Origin: an uncultured Pelagibacteraceae bacterium | Lineage (GTDB): Bacteria > Pseudomonadota > Alphaproteobacteria > Pelagibacterales > Pelagibacteraceae | Direction: 5' to 3' | NCBI GenBank assembly: GCA_902523895.1 | Contig: CABZAZ010000004.1 | Location: forward strand, 32,491-96,490 | DNA: 64,000 nucleotides | Shown here: in pieces, positions 51,305 through 62,593 of the stretch | How positions within the stretch are numbered: position 1 is the first letter of the stretch | Layout of the letters: every line of letters starts with the position of its first letter | Notes under the pieces: model-generated | Databases searched by the model: none | What the model saw: the letters and a program-made list of their open reading frames with translations, nothing else | What the model was told of the DNA's origin: nothing | Program-made: the position numbers and the translations under genes

Positions 51305-52693
51305 ATGAAATTTCGCAAAGAATTTGACAGCATCGGATCTATAAATGTTCCTAATGACAAATACTGGGGTGCTTCAACACAAAGATCTAAAAAATATTTT
51401 GACATAGGTGATTTTTTAGTAAGACCAATTTTAATAAAATCAATTGCAATAATAAAAAAAGCTGCAGCTGTCGTACATGAAAAAAATAAAGAAATTTCGC
51501 CAAAAATCTCGAGAGCAATAATCAATGCTTCAAATGAAGTGATTAAAGGAAAACTTGATAATCACTTTCCATTAAAAGTTTGGCAAACAGGATCTGGAAC
51601 CCAGACTAATATGAATGTAAACGAGGTAATAGCTAATAGAGCTATAGAAATTTTAGGTGGTAAAAAGGGATCAAAAAAACCTGTTCATCCAAATGATCAT
51701 GTTAACAAATCTCAATCAACTAATGATGTATTTCCAACCGCTATGCATATTGCGATTGCTTTGGAAACAAAAAAATATTTATTGCCATCACTAAAATTAT
51801 TAAATGACGAACTAAAAAAAAAAAAATCTAAATTTAAAAATATAATAAAAGTTGGGAGAACACATCTTCAGGATGCTACCCCTTTATCTTTGGGTCAAGA
51901 ATTTTCAGGGTATCAATCGCAAATTGAAGATTGTATTAACAGAATAACAAAAGCTTTAGATGAAATTTATTTTCTTGCACAAGGAGGGACTGCAGTAGGA
52001 ACTGGAATTAATACAAAAAAAAATTTTGATAAAAAAATTATTAAAGAAATTAAAAAATTTACTAAATTACCTTTTAAACCAACAAAAAATAAATTTGCAG
52101 CACTTGCAGCACACGATAGTGTAGTGAATTTTTCTGGCACTCTTAATACAACTGCAGTGAGTTTAATGAAAATTGCTAATGACATCAGATTTTTAGGCTC
52201 TGGGCCACGAGCAGGGTATGGAGAATTAATATTACCTGCTAATGAACCAGGATCATCAATTATGCCTGGCAAGGTAAATCCCACACAATCTGAGGCAGTT
52301 ACAATGGTTTGTGTCAAAGTCATTGGTAATCATAATGGTATTACTATGGCAGGTTCACATGGGCATTTTGAATTAAATGTTTTTAAGCCTTTAATTGCAC
52401 ACAACATTTTACAATCAATTAACTTGCTAGCTGATAGTATAAAAAACTTCTCTCTTTATTGTATAAAGGGATTAAAAGCTGATGAATTGAAAATAAAAAA
52501 ATACTTAGATAACTCTTTAATGTTAGTAACTGCACTAGCTCCTCATATTGGATATGACAAGTCTGCAAAAATTGCAAAACAAGCTTTAAAAAATAAAACT
52601 ACTTTAAAATATGAAGCTTTGAAATCCGGACTAATTAATGAAAAAGATTATAATAAAATTGTAAATCCAAAAAAAATGATTTACCCGGCGTAA
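51305..52693 (+). CDS. fumC: class II fumarate hydratase
   Basis: YWGASTQRS...[18 protein letters not shown]...[16 protein letters not shown]. Confidence 0.96.
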   Translation: MKFRKEFDSIGSINVPNDKYWGASTQRSKKYFDIGDFLVRPILIKSIAIIKKAAAVVHEKNKEISPKISRAIINASNEVIKGKLDNHFPLKVWQTGSGTQTNMNVNEVIANRAIEILGGKKGSKKPVHPNDHVNKSQSTNDVFPTAMHIAIALETKKYLLPSLKLLNDELKKKKSKFKNIIKVGRTHLQDATPLSLGQEFSGYQSQIEDCINRITKALDEIYFLAQGGTAVGTGINTKKNFDKKIIKEIKKFTKLPFKPTKNKFAALAAHDSVVNFSGTLNTTAVSLMKIANDIRFLGSGPRAGYGELILPANEPGSSIMPGKVNPTQSEAVTMVCVKVIGNHNGITMAGSHGHFELNVFKPLIAHNILQSINLLADSIKNFSLYCIKGLKADELKIKKYLDNSLMLVTALAPHIGYDKSAKIAKQALKNKTTLKYEALKSGLINEKDYNKIVNPKKMIYPA

Positions 52694-54249
52694 GTTTGAA
52701 AAAATTCTTTAATAAAATTTCTAAAAGTTACTTTATTGAACAAACTTTTATTTTTTTTATTATACTGATCTAAAAAAACACTTATTTTTTTGTTAGATTT
52801 TTTATCTATTTTTAAATTGCTTAATAAAATTTTATTTTGGAGAAGATCATAAGCGAAATCTAACTTAATTTCATCAAAGACATTTCTGTAATTTCTTTTT
52901 ATCTGGAAGTATCTAAAAAACTTTTCAACATCATTAAAAGTAAATATGATTTCTCCAATTAATTTTTTTCCATCTTGGTCATTTAAGAATTCAATTTCAT
53001 TAGATTTGATTAACACTGACTCATTCCACTTCGCATCAAAATTATTCATGAATATTCTTCCATTATCTAATTGAATCTTTAGAACAAAGTTCGTCAAATA
53101 TTCAAATTTATCTATCTTATCAATGTTAATATTGAAAACTGCATTTAGGTTGGCATTATTCAATAACTCAGAGTCAAGTAAATCAATTAGTAAGGACTCG
53201 CTGTTGAATATCTTTTTTTGACTTATATAGTTAAAATTCAAATCGGTAGAAAAATAAAATGGTTTAAAATCTAACTCACCCTTAAAATTTTCATTATCAG
53301 ATTTAAAAGTAAGTGTATTATCTTTAATTTCATAATTGAATAAATTTTCTTTATTAATAAATTTGATATCAAAAACTCCGTAAATGTCTTTATCTTCATG
53401 CTCTACTGATGTTTTAATATTTAAACGAATTTTTTTTGAGAACAATTCTATTTTTTTTTCTCTATTAGAATTTTTTTTAGTTACAATTAAATTAAATGGT
53501 GTATTAAAAATTTCAAGTTGTGAAATTAGTTTTTGAATTTGATTTTTTTCGTCATAAAAAAAAGTAGATTTATTTACCTTTGATAAAAATAGCAATTCCT
53601 CATTTTTATCGTTAAAAAATAATTTTACTTTTTTAAAGAAAATTTTATTAGTGATTTCTGAGTCATTTAATGTTTTGAGAAAAAAATTGAGATCACCTGA
53701 CTTAATATTTAATTCTGTATTTTGAAAAATAACATCTTTAATTTTTGGTTTTTTGTAAGTAAAAAAATTCCGAAATGAAATATAAAATTTTACATAATCA
53801 GAATTACCCAAGATCTTACTCTCATGATTTATATCTAAATTTTTTGTGTAAAAAAAAGGTTTTGGAAATAACCCATATTTTATTTTTTCATTAAAATTAA
53901 TATCTATTTTGTATTTTTCATAAATTTGGTTTTTTAGTAAAACCTTCATTTCATTTTTATCGTAAAAAGCTGGTATCAAAAAATAGCTTAAAAATAATAT
54001 CAATAGGAGTGCAATGGATAACGCTATTTTGTTATTGAGGTAAAATTTATTCTTGCTCTGATTGAATTTTTTTAAACTTCGAAATTTATCAAAAAAATTT
54101 TCAATTTTATTATCTAAAATATTAATTTTTTTTTTAATAGGAGTGTGCTTATTTGAACTTTTGAATTTATCAAAAAAACTTCCTATTAGTTTATTTATTG
54201 ATAATAATATTTTCTGTAACTTTTTTTTAAATATATTTTGATTAGACAT
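52681..54249 (-). CDS. AsmA-like hypothetical inner-membrane protein
   Basis: Basic N-terminal cytoplasmic segment, one TM, long periplasmic beta-rich region; 13-bp convergent overlap with fumC. Confidence 0.55.
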   Translation of the reverse strand: MSNQNIFKKKLQKILLSINKLIGSFFDKFKSSNKHTPIKKKINILDNKIENFFDKFRSLKKFNQSKNKFYLNNKIALSIALLLILFLSYFLIPAFYDKNEMKVLLKNQIYEKYKIDINFNEKIKYGLFPKPFFYTKNLDINHESKILGNSDYVKFYISFRNFFTYKKPKIKDVIFQNTELNIKSGDLNFFLKTLNDSEITNKIFFKKVKLFFNDKNEELLFLSKVNKSTFFYDEKNQIQKLISQLEIFNTPFNLIVTKKNSNREKKIELFSKKIRLNIKTSVEHEDKDIYGVFDIKFINKENLFNYEIKDNTLTFKSDNENFKGELDFKPFYFSTDLNFNYISQKKIFNSESLLIDLLDSELLNNANLNAVFNINIDKIDKFEYLTNFVLKIQLDNGRIFMNNFDAKWNESVLIKSNEIEFLNDQDGKKLIGEIIFTFNDVEKFFRYFQIKRNYRNVFDEIKLDFAYDLLQNKILLSNLKIDKKSNKKISVFLDQYNKKNKSLFNKVTFRNFIKEFFQTYAG

Positions 54250-54281
54250 AAATTATTGAATCTTATAATAAAATTATTTAA

Positions 54282-56318
54282 ATGGTAAACTCTGATTATT
54301 TCAAAAATTTAAATGACGCTCAAAAAGAAGCTGTTTTGAGCCTTGATGGCCCTCTTTTAATAGTTGCGGGTGCTGGATCAGGTAAAACAAAGGTTTTAAC
54401 AAGTAGGATTGCGCATATAATTAAAAATAAGAAAGCTTTTCCAAATCAGATCCTTGCAGTCACATTCACAAATAAAGCAGCTAAAGAAATGCAAAATAGA
54501 GTAAGTAAAATTCTTGGATCCTCAGCAGTAGGACTATCATGGCTTGGAACATTTCACTCTATCTGTGCCAAACTACTAAGAAAACATGCCTCTGCAGTTA
54601 ATTTAAATTCCAATTTTACAATCGTAGACACTGATGACCAAATCAGACTGATTAAAAATATTTGTAAAGCTGAAAATATTGACGTAAAACAAATTTCTCC
54701 AAGATATATAATTGCAATCATTGACAAATGGAAAAACAAAGGTTTTTACCCTAGTGAAGTAAGAATTAATTCTAAGGATATATATGAAAAAACAATATTA
54801 CCTGTTTATAAAATTTATCATCAAAAACTAATTGAATTAAATGCCTGTGATTTTGGAGACCTAATTTTACATTCCGTCAAAATTTTAGAAAAAAATGAAG
54901 ATTTAAGAAATATCTACTCCAAAAACTTTAAATACATACTTGTAGATGAGTATCAAGATACAAATTTTATACAAAGTCGATGGCTTAATTTATTAGCAGA
55001 GAAAAATAAGAATATTTGTTGTGTTGGAGATGATGATCAATCAATCTATAGTTGGAGAGGTGCTGAGATCAAGAACTTTTTAGAATTTGATAAAATATAT
55101 CAAAACACTAAAGTAATTAGACTAGAGCAAAATTATAGATCCACAAAAAATATTCTATCTGTTGCTTCATCATTGATTTCTAATAATCAAAATAGAGTTG
55201 GAAAGACATTAAAGTCTACAATGGATGAAGGTGATTTAATAAAATTAAATTGTTTTAAAAATGGAAAAGATGAAGCGATAGGTATTTCAGACGAAGTTGA
55301 AAAATTAAAAAAAAAGTACTCTCTTAATAAGATTGTGATTTTAGTAAGAGCAATTTTTCAAACAAGAGAATTTGAAGAAAGATTTTTAAAGATCGGCATG
55401 CCATATCGAATTTTAGGTGGAATTAAGTTTTATGAAAGATCCGAGATAAAAGACTGTGTAGCCTACTTAAGATTAATTTACCAAGAAAAGGATGATTTAG
55501 CTTTTGAGAGAATAGTAAACAGTCCAAAGAGGTCAATTGGTGAAAGTACGATTAAACTAATTCACCAATACTCTAAAGATAATAAAATGAGTTTAGAAAG
55601 TTCAGCTAGAAAAATGGTAGCTCAAAATTTGATAAAACCTAAAGCAAAACTAGGTCTTAACTTATTTTTAGATTTAATTTTTAAATGGAGAAATGATTTA
55701 AAAATTAAAAAATTCAACCATATAAAGTTATTACAAATTCTCTTAGATGAATCTGGATATTCCGCAATGTTAAAGAATAAAAAAGATCTTGAAAATGAAA
55801 ATCGATTAGAAAATATAAAAGAGTTGCTGAGTGCTATGAAAGAATTTGATAATTTAGAGAGTTTTTTAGACCATGTATCTCTTGCAACTTCAATTGATCA
55901 AGATTGGGAGGGCGAAAAAATTAATATGATGACAATGCATGCAGCTAAAGGTTTAGAGTTCGATATAGTTTTTTTGCCAGGTTGGGAGGAAGGTTTGTTC
56001 CCACACCAAAAATCAATTGAAGAGAAAGGTCATAACGGTTTGGAGGAAGAGAGAAGATTGGCATACGTAGGTATCACTCGAGCAAAAAAAAATGTGATTA
56101 TTTCTTTTTCAATGAATAGATTTTATCAAGGTGATTGGATCGACAGTATGGCATCAAGATTTATTGATGAACTGCCAGAAAATAATTTAGAAAAAAATTC
56201 ATATTTTGACGAAACTAATGAAACATTTGACGAATTTGAGTTTAATCAAGATTTTGAGTTAGATAATGATTCTAAGAGAAGTCCAGGTTGGATTAGATAT
56301 CAAAAAAGAATTAAATGA
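54282..56318 (+). CDS. uvrD: UvrD/Rep-type ATP-dependent helicase
   Basis: LNDAQKEAVLSLDGPLLIVAGAGSGKTKVLTSRIAHII...VDEYQDTN...DDQSIYSWRGA. Confidence 0.93.
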   Translation: MVNSDYFKNLNDAQKEAVLSLDGPLLIVAGAGSGKTKVLTSRIAHIIKNKKAFPNQILAVTFTNKAAKEMQNRVSKILGSSAVGLSWLGTFHSICAKLLRKHASAVNLNSNFTIVDTDDQIRLIKNICKAENIDVKQISPRYIIAIIDKWKNKGFYPSEVRINSKDIYEKTILPVYKIYHQKLIELNACDFGDLILHSVKILEKNEDLRNIYSKNFKYILVDEYQDTNFIQSRWLNLLAEKNKNICCVGDDDQSIYSWRGAEIKNFLEFDKIYQNTKVIRLEQNYRSTKNILSVASSLISNNQNRVGKTLKSTMDEGDLIKLNCFKNGKDEAIGISDEVEKLKKKYSLNKIVILVRAIFQTREFEERFLKIGMPYRILGGIKFYERSEIKDCVAYLRLIYQEKDDLAFERIVNSPKRSIGESTIKLIHQYSKDNKMSLESSARKMVAQNLIKPKAKLGLNLFLDLIFKWRNDLKIKKFNHIKLLQILLDESGYSAMLKNKKDLENENRLENIKELLSAMKEFDNLESFLDHVSLATSIDQDWEGEKINMMTMHAAKGLEFDIVFLPGWEEGLFPHQKSIEEKGHNGLEEERRLAYVGITRAKKNVIISFSMNRFYQGDWIDSMASRFIDELPENNLEKNSYFDETNETFDEFEFNQDFELDNDSKRSPGWIRYQKRIK

Positions 56319-58012
56319 TAAAAAAAAGAATCAACAAACTCAAGGAGCAATTTAAGAATTATAATATAGATGGTTATGTGATACCAAAAAATGATGAGTT
56401 TTTCTCAGAATATTCAAACAAAGATAGACTTAAATTTATCTCAAACTTCACTGGATCTGCTGGGTATGCTGTAATATTAAAAAATAAAAATTATTTATTT
56501 GTTGATGGAAGATATACAATTCAAGCTAAAATTGAAAGTGGAAAAGAATTTAAAATTATAGATTATTCCAGAATTATAAATACGAATATTTTTAAAAACT
56601 TAAATTTAGGAATTGATCCAACATTATTTACTTCAAGTCAGATTAAAAAATTTTTTTTAAAAAACAACAAAGTAACAATAATTGAGAAAAACCTCGTTGA
56701 TTACATATCTAAATTTATAACCAAGACTAAGAATCCTTTTTATTCTCTTAATAAAAAAATTACTGGTGAAAGCCATTTCCATAAGATTTCTAAAATTTCA
56801 AGTTATTTAAAAAGAAAAGGTTTTGATTATTTATTTGTTACAGCCCCAGAAAATGTCGCCTGGTTATTAAATATCAGAGGAAATGATAACCCAAATAGTC
56901 CCATACCGAATTGTAATCTTATAATTAACAAAGATAAGCAATTTTATTTGATCGTTAAAAACGAAAAATCAAAAAAACTTATCAGTGAAAAAAAACTAAA
57001 AAAGAATCAGATTATTGATCCAAGAAATTTACCTGATTTCTTAAGAAATCTTAAAAGTGGAAATATCATGGTAGATAAAAAAACTTGCTCGTTATTTTTA
57101 GAAAAATTATTAAAAAAAAAATTTAGATTAAAAAGAAAAGATGATCCAATTTATTTATTTAAATCTTTAAAAAATAAAATTGAAATTAAAAATATGATAA
57201 ATGCACATATTATTGATGGGGTTGCATTAACAAAATTTATATATTGGATTAAGAATAAAAAAAAATTAGATATAACAGAGTTTGATGCTCAAAATAAATT
57301 AGAAAAATTAAGAAAAAGAAATTCGAAATACCTATATTCCAGTTTCAATACAATTGCTGGAACCGGAAAGAATGGGGCGATAGTTCATTATAGAGCTACT
57401 AAAGATAATGCTAAATTTTTAAAAAAAAATGAAATTTTTTTATGTGACTCAGGTGGACAATACAAGTTTGGTACAACAGATGTTACAAGGACTATTTGTT
57501 TTTCAAAACATAGTAAAAGAATAAAAAATATTTATACGAATGTCTTGAAAGGTCACATCGCTGTTGCTGAGACTAATCTTAATAAAAGAAATACTGGTAA
57601 AATAATTGACATAGATGCTAGGAAATTTTTAAAAAAGATTGGACTTGATTATAGTCATGGCACTGGTCATGGAGTTGGCTTTTTCCTAAATGTCCATGAA
57701 GGTCCACAAAGTATATCGAAATTCAATACGGTTAAGATTCAAAAGGGTATGATACTAAGTAATGAGCCCGGTTATTATGAAAAAGATAAATTTGGAATTC
57801 GTATTGAAAATTTACTCTATGTTAAAAAAATTGCAGGAAAAATCTCTTTTGAAAATTTAACTTTAGCTCCTATAGAAAAAGATTTAATTAACTTTGAGCT
57901 ACTGACAAACAAGGAAAAAAACTATCTTTTCAATTATCATTTGAAAGTTTACTCTAAAATTTCACCATTTTTGAACAAAAAAGAAAAGAAATGGTTAGCA
58001 ACTTTTATTTAA
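56315..58012 (+). CDS. Xaa-Pro aminopeptidase (M24 family)
   Basis: LCDSGGQYKFGTTDVTRTICF...HGTGHGVGFFLNVHEGPQ...LSNEPGYY. Confidence 0.93.
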   Translation: MIKKRINKLKEQFKNYNIDGYVIPKNDEFFSEYSNKDRLKFISNFTGSAGYAVILKNKNYLFVDGRYTIQAKIESGKEFKIIDYSRIINTNIFKNLNLGIDPTLFTSSQIKKFFLKNNKVTIIEKNLVDYISKFITKTKNPFYSLNKKITGESHFHKISKISSYLKRKGFDYLFVTAPENVAWLLNIRGNDNPNSPIPNCNLIINKDKQFYLIVKNEKSKKLISEKKLKKNQIIDPRNLPDFLRNLKSGNIMVDKKTCSLFLEKLLKKKFRLKRKDDPIYLFKSLKNKIEIKNMINAHIIDGVALTKFIYWIKNKKKLDITEFDAQNKLEKLRKRNSKYLYSSFNTIAGTGKNGAIVHYRATKDNAKFLKKNEIFLCDSGGQYKFGTTDVTRTICFSKHSKRIKNIYTNVLKGHIAVAETNLNKRNTGKIIDIDARKFLKKIGLDYSHGTGHGVGFFLNVHEGPQSISKFNTVKIQKGMILSNEPGYYEKDKFGIRIENLLYVKKIAGKISFENLTLAPIEKDLINFELLTNKEKNYLFNYHLKVYSKISPFLNKKEKKWLATFI

Positions 58013-60026
58013 TCATTTTAAGCCAAGAAAGCTGGTCTAAGATTTTTACATTTAAATTTTTTGCAGCATCCACTTTTCTACTTGTTGGTTTTTCACCAAC
58101 AATTAGATAGTCAAGTTTCTTGGTGACATTACTAACTATTGATCCTGAATTTTTTTCAATTATTGATTTTGCTTCGGAGCGGCTCATGTTTACTAATTTG
58201 CCTGTAAACATAAATGTTTTATTATTTAACAAACCATCAGTTTTTTTTATTTCTGCATCTCTTACCTCTAGTGCTTCTTCAAGACTTTCTAAAACATTTA
58301 AATTAGTCTTATTTTTAAAAAAATTTTTAATAGAATTAATTTGAGTTTCCCCTATTCCGTCAATATTTATTAAATCGTCAAAATTATTTTTTTTTGATAA
58401 TGAAATAAAGTTTTTTAAGGATTTAAGGTTTTTAGATATTATTTTAGCGTTTTCTAAACCGATATGTCTTATCCCTAGTGAATATATAAATTTTTCAAAA
58501 GTAATCGTTTTTCTCAAATTAATTGAGTATTGTAGGTTAGCTACTGATTGTTTTCCCCAGCCGTCCAAACTTTGAATCTTAGAAAAATCAAGTTTGAATA
58601 TATCTTGAGGAAGTCTAATTAATTTTAAATTCCAAAAATTTTCTACAATCTTTTTTCCAAAACCTTCAATGTTGAAAGCTTCTTTAGACACAAAATGCTT
58701 AATTTTTTCTATAGCCATTTTTTCACATTCATAACCTTCGCTTGAACATCTTCTGACTGCATCTTCTTTTTTAGTTGTAAAATTATAATCTTTTACAGTT
58801 TTAGACCCACAAGATGGGCAATTTAAGGGAAAACTAAATTTTTTTGAATTTCTATTTCTTAACTTTAAATCTACAGAAATTACATGAGGTATTACATCTC
58901 CCGCTCTTTCGATAAGAACTGTATCACCTATTCTTATATCTTTTCGATTTATTTCTTCTTCATTATGTAAAGTTGCATTAGAAACTACAACACCTCCTAT
59001 ATTAACAGATTTTATTTTTGCAACGGGTGTTAGAGCTCCAGTTCTTCCTATTTGAATTTCAATATTTTCTATCCTGGAAATAGCACTATTCGCTGAAAAT
59101 TTATGTGCAATTGCCCATCTAGGAGCGTTTGCAACGTTTCCTAACCTTTTTTGTAATCTAAATTCATTTAGTTTGTAAACAATCCCATCAATATCAAAAT
59201 CTAATTCACCTCTTTTTTTTTCAATTGCACTATAATTCTTCATTAAACCATCCACTGTTTTTATTGTTTTATTAAAAGGATTTGTTTTAAAACCCCATTC
59301 TTTCAATTTTTCTAAATATTCATTTTGTCTCTTTGCAATTAAACCTTGCTCATAACCAAAAGTGTAGGCAATAAATTTTAATGGGATTTTTTTTGTTTCT
59401 TTTGGATCTTTCTGTCTTAAGGATCCTGAGGCGGCATTTCTTGGATTTGCAAACTTATTTTCTAATCTTTTAAAATCACTATTCTGGATAAATACTTCAC
59501 CTCGAATATCAATTTCCTCTGGAAAATCTTTTGAATTAATATTTTTTGGGATATCTTCGATTGTTTTTAAATTTTCTGTAATATCTTCACCTTCTTTTCC
59601 GTCACCCCTAGATAAACCACAAATAAACTTACCTTTATTATAGATTAAAGAGGCAGAAATACCATCTATTTTGGGTTCTGCACTATACTCTAAAATAAAG
59701 TTAGATTTTTCATTTAAAAAATTTAAAATTTTCTTTTCAAAGTTTATTAGATCCTCTTTATCAAAAGCATTATTTAGTGAAAGCATAGGAATACTATGTT
59801 TTACTTTCTTAAAAGTTTTAGATGGCTTGAAGCCTACAGAAATTTTGGGAGAGTCCTTATGATGTAAAAAATCGTACTTCTTTTCTAAATCAAGTATTTC
59901 GAACTTTAATTTATCAAAAATTTGATCTGAAACTAAAGGTTTATTTAGATTGTAGTAATGTTTGTTATATTTTTGAAATAATTTTATTTTTTTTAAATAT
60001 TTTTGATTAATTTTTTCATGAGTCAT
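58005..60026 (-). CDS. ligA: NAD-dependent DNA ligase
   Basis: AEPKIDGISASLIYNKGKF...GDGKEGEDITENLKTI...BRCT C-terminus. Confidence 0.97.
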   Translation of the reverse strand: MTHEKINQKYLKKIKLFQKYNKHYYNLNKPLVSDQIFDKLKFEILDLEKKYDFLHHKDSPKISVGFKPSKTFKKVKHSIPMLSLNNAFDKEDLINFEKKILNFLNEKSNFILEYSAEPKIDGISASLIYNKGKFICGLSRGDGKEGEDITENLKTIEDIPKNINSKDFPEEIDIRGEVFIQNSDFKRLENKFANPRNAASGSLRQKDPKETKKIPLKFIAYTFGYEQGLIAKRQNEYLEKLKEWGFKTNPFNKTIKTVDGLMKNYSAIEKKRGELDFDIDGIVYKLNEFRLQKRLGNVANAPRWAIAHKFSANSAISRIENIEIQIGRTGALTPVAKIKSVNIGGVVVSNATLHNEEEINRKDIRIGDTVLIERAGDVIPHVISVDLKLRNRNSKKFSFPLNCPSCGSKTVKDYNFTTKKEDAVRRCSSEGYECEKMAIEKIKHFVSKEAFNIEGFGKKIVENFWNLKLIRLPQDIFKLDFSKIQSLDGWGKQSVANLQYSINLRKTITFEKFIYSLGIRHIGLENAKIISKNLKSLKNFISLSKKNNFDDLINIDGIGETQINSIKNFFKNKTNLNVLESLEEALEVRDAEIKKTDGLLNNKTFMFTGKLVNMSRSEAKSIIEKNSGSIVSNVTKKLDYLIVGEKPTSRKVDAAKNLNVKILDQLSWLKMIK

Positions 60027-60028
60027 TT

Positions 60029-60862
60029 TTAAAAAAGACTTTTTATTTTACCTAAGATCTTACTTTTTTCTTTTTTACTCTCTGGAATACTAACCTCATA
60101 TTTTTTATTAAAAATCTTATATGTTTCTTCATACCACTTTCCAGAGTTATAATTATAGCCCAGTAATGACGCATATTTGAGGGACTCCTCTTCCATTCCT
60201 AATTTATAGTAAATTTCAACTAATCTATGTATTGCCTCCTCTACATGAACAGTTGTTTCGTATTCTTTCAAAACATTCTTGAACCTATTAAGTGCCGGTA
60301 TCCATTTCTTTTTTTTAATATAATGTCTGCCTATATAAATTTCCTTAGCAGCTAATATATCATTAATTAAGTCAATTTTAAATTTAGAGTCATATGCATA
60401 ATCAGTGTTTGGGAAATTTTCAATTATGAAGTTAAGTTCTTTTTTAGATAATATTAAAGGAGCCAAATCTTTTTTTTCTCCCTCTATAGTCTCATAATAA
60501 CACATTGCTAAAAGATAATGTCCATAAGCTTTATTTCCATCTTTTGGATAAGTTTGAAAATATCTTTTTAAATTTTGAATCGCTAATGAATAATAATTTT
60601 GCATATAATAGGAATATGATGCCATTAGAACTGATTTTGGTGCCCACTCAGACTGTGGAAACAAAATTTCTGCCTCCAAAAACTTCTTACTAGCAGCATA
60701 ATAATCTCCCACTTCCATCAAACCCATACCTTTTTGGTATGCAGAGATCATTTCAACTTTTTGATTAGTTTCATTAATAATTGAAACTTTTTCTACTTCT
60801 TTGCTGCAAGAAAATAGGAATACAAAAGATAAGAAAATTGAAATAATTTTATTTTTAGACAT
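60029..60862 (-). CDS. bamD: outer membrane assembly lipoprotein BamD
   Basis: Lipobox FLFSCSK; TPR pattern; position between lpxC and ligA. Confidence 0.85.
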   Translation of the reverse strand: MSKNKIISIFLSFVFLFSCSKEVEKVSIINETNQKVEMISAYQKGMGLMEVGDYYAASKKFLEAEILFPQSEWAPKSVLMASYSYYMQNYYSLAIQNLKRYFQTYPKDGNKAYGHYLLAMCYYETIEGEKKDLAPLILSKKELNFIIENFPNTDYAYDSKFKIDLINDILAAKEIYIGRHYIKKKKWIPALNRFKNVLKEYETTVHVEEAIHRLVEIYYKLGMEEESLKYASLLGYNYNSGKWYEETYKIFNKKYEVSIPESKKEKSKILGKIKSLF

Positions 60863-60907
60863 TGTTAAGTATGTATACTTAAAAAAGCTGTAAAGATGAA
60901 TATTAAA

Positions 60908-61828
60908 TTAGGCTATTGATCTTAATAAACTTCTGTTAATCAATGTGTGAGGCAAGGTTCTCTCTTGAATTTCAATAATAGAAAAATTATCCCTATTTTC
61001 AAATACTTTTCTTAACAAACTATTTGTTAGATAATGTCCTCCTTGTGAACAATTCACACTAGCTATAATTCTATAACCTGTTGTGTATAAATCACCAATA
61101 CAATCAAGAATTTTGTGATTAACAAATTCTTTCGAATTTCTTAAACCATCAGAATTTAATACAATATCATCTTTGACCACTATGGCGTTTTCTAAACTTC
61201 CACCTTTTGCTAAACCTTTTTTCTTAATAGCCTCAATATCCTCATACAAGCAAAAAGTTCTTGAGTTAAAAATTTCTGTCAGATCATCTTCATAAACATT
61301 AATTTTATTTCTTTGATTTCCAATTATATTGTTGTGGTATTTTAATTCAAAATCTATATCTAAACTTAATTTTGATGGTTCTATTGAAATATACTTTTCA
61401 CTGTTTTTAAATTCAACTTTTTTATTTATCTTTATAATCTTAATGGGCTTATCACTAAATTGTAATCCTACTGATAGAATTTCTTTTATAAAATCTTTAG
61501 CTGATCCATCTAAAATTGGAACCTCTTCATTGTCAATTTCAATAAGAGCATTGTCAATACCAATTCCAAATAGCGCACCCATCAAATGCTCAATGGTTGA
61601 TACTTTTACACCTGAACCGTTGCTAATAGTGGTATTGAGTGCTGTGCTACTGACATTCATAAAATTTGGATAGACAAAATTGTTTTTTTTTAAATCTATT
61701 CTTTTAAAAACAATTCCTGTATCAGGGTGTGAAGGTTTAATAATTAAATTAACAATTTTTCCACTATGGAGACCTACTCCAGTAAATGATACTGGTTTTT
61801 TTATAGTTTTTTGATTTAAAAGCGACAC
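60908..61828 (-). CDS. lpxC: UDP-3-O-acyl-N-acetylglucosamine deacetylase
   Basis: VSFTGVGLHSGKIVNLIIKP...STIEHLMGALFGIGIDNALIEI...VNHKILDCIGDL. Confidence 0.96.
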   Translation of the reverse strand: MSLLNQKTIKKPVSFTGVGLHSGKIVNLIIKPSHPDTGIVFKRIDLKKNNFVYPNFMNVSSTALNTTISNGSGVKVSTIEHLMGALFGIGIDNALIEIDNEEVPILDGSAKDFIKEILSVGLQFSDKPIKIIKINKKVEFKNSEKYISIEPSKLSLDIDFELKYHNNIIGNQRNKINVYEDDLTEIFNSRTFCLYEDIEAIKKKGLAKGGSLENAIVVKDDIVLNSDGLRNSKEFVNHKILDCIGDLYTTGYRIIASVNCSQGGHYLTNSLLRKVFENRDNFSIIEIQERTLPHTLINRSLLRSIA

Positions 61829-61891
61829 AAAAGCTTTTTAAACCCGTTATCAGCCAAATTAAAAACAACTAATGTTACGAGAAAATACAAA

Positions 61892-62593
61892 TTAATTAAA
61901 AAAATTAAAAAGTTTCTCAAAAAAGCCTTTATTTTTTAAGCTTTTGTTAGTTAAAAAAACCTCATTCTTATTAAGTCCATTCAAGATTTTTTGTGCTGTG
62001 AAAAAAAGATCGCTATCTTTTTCATCCAAAAAACTTGAAAGATACCCTTTGCTTAATACTTTTTCTATTGATATTTGATACTCACTTAGGATTTTGTGAA
62101 GATCCTTTAAAATATTTTTGGATATACAAATAAAACTTAAATCAATTGAGAATGTTTTACAATTTTGCTGGTTTGGAAAGACTTCATAACATTTATCATC
62201 TAAATAAAATCTATCAATTATCATATGTATTACATTTACATTTTCCAATGTTTTATCACACGAATTTTTAGCTTCTGCTAACAAACTATTTATTGAATTA
62301 TTATCTAATAAAACATTATCAAGCTTATTTTTAATTGATAATTCAATTGAATAAATATCATCAAGATCAATTATTAAAAAAATATTCTTTATGAATCGGT
62401 TAATTTTTTTTTCAATCTCAAAAATATTTCGATTCAGAAATTCTTTTAAAAATTTAAGTTCAAGTTTATCTGTTTTCTCACTTTTTAATTTCTCATTTTT
62501 ATATACAACTTTATTTTCATTATTATACACAACAATGATAAATTTTTTTGTACTCACAAAAAGATAGGTTTTGTTACTAAAATTATTTACCAT
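61892..62593 (-). CDS. ftsA: short FtsA-like protein lacking the second actin-like half
   Basis: Position directly after ftsQ; IHMIIDRFYLDD resembles the FtsA 1C-region ilHxiPxxYxxD; ends with FFEKLFNFFN amphipathic tail. Confidence 0.55.
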   Translation of the reverse strand: MVNNFSNKTYLFVSTKKFIIVVYNNENKVVYKNEKLKSEKTDKLELKFLKEFLNRNIFEIEKKINRFIKNIFLIIDLDDIYSIELSIKNKLDNVLLDNNSINSLLAEAKNSCDKTLENVNVIHMIIDRFYLDDKCYEVFPNQQNCKTFSIDLSFICISKNILKDLHKILSEYQISIEKVLSKGYLSSFLDEKDSDLFFTAQKILNGLNKNEVFLTNKSLKNKGFFEKLFNFFN

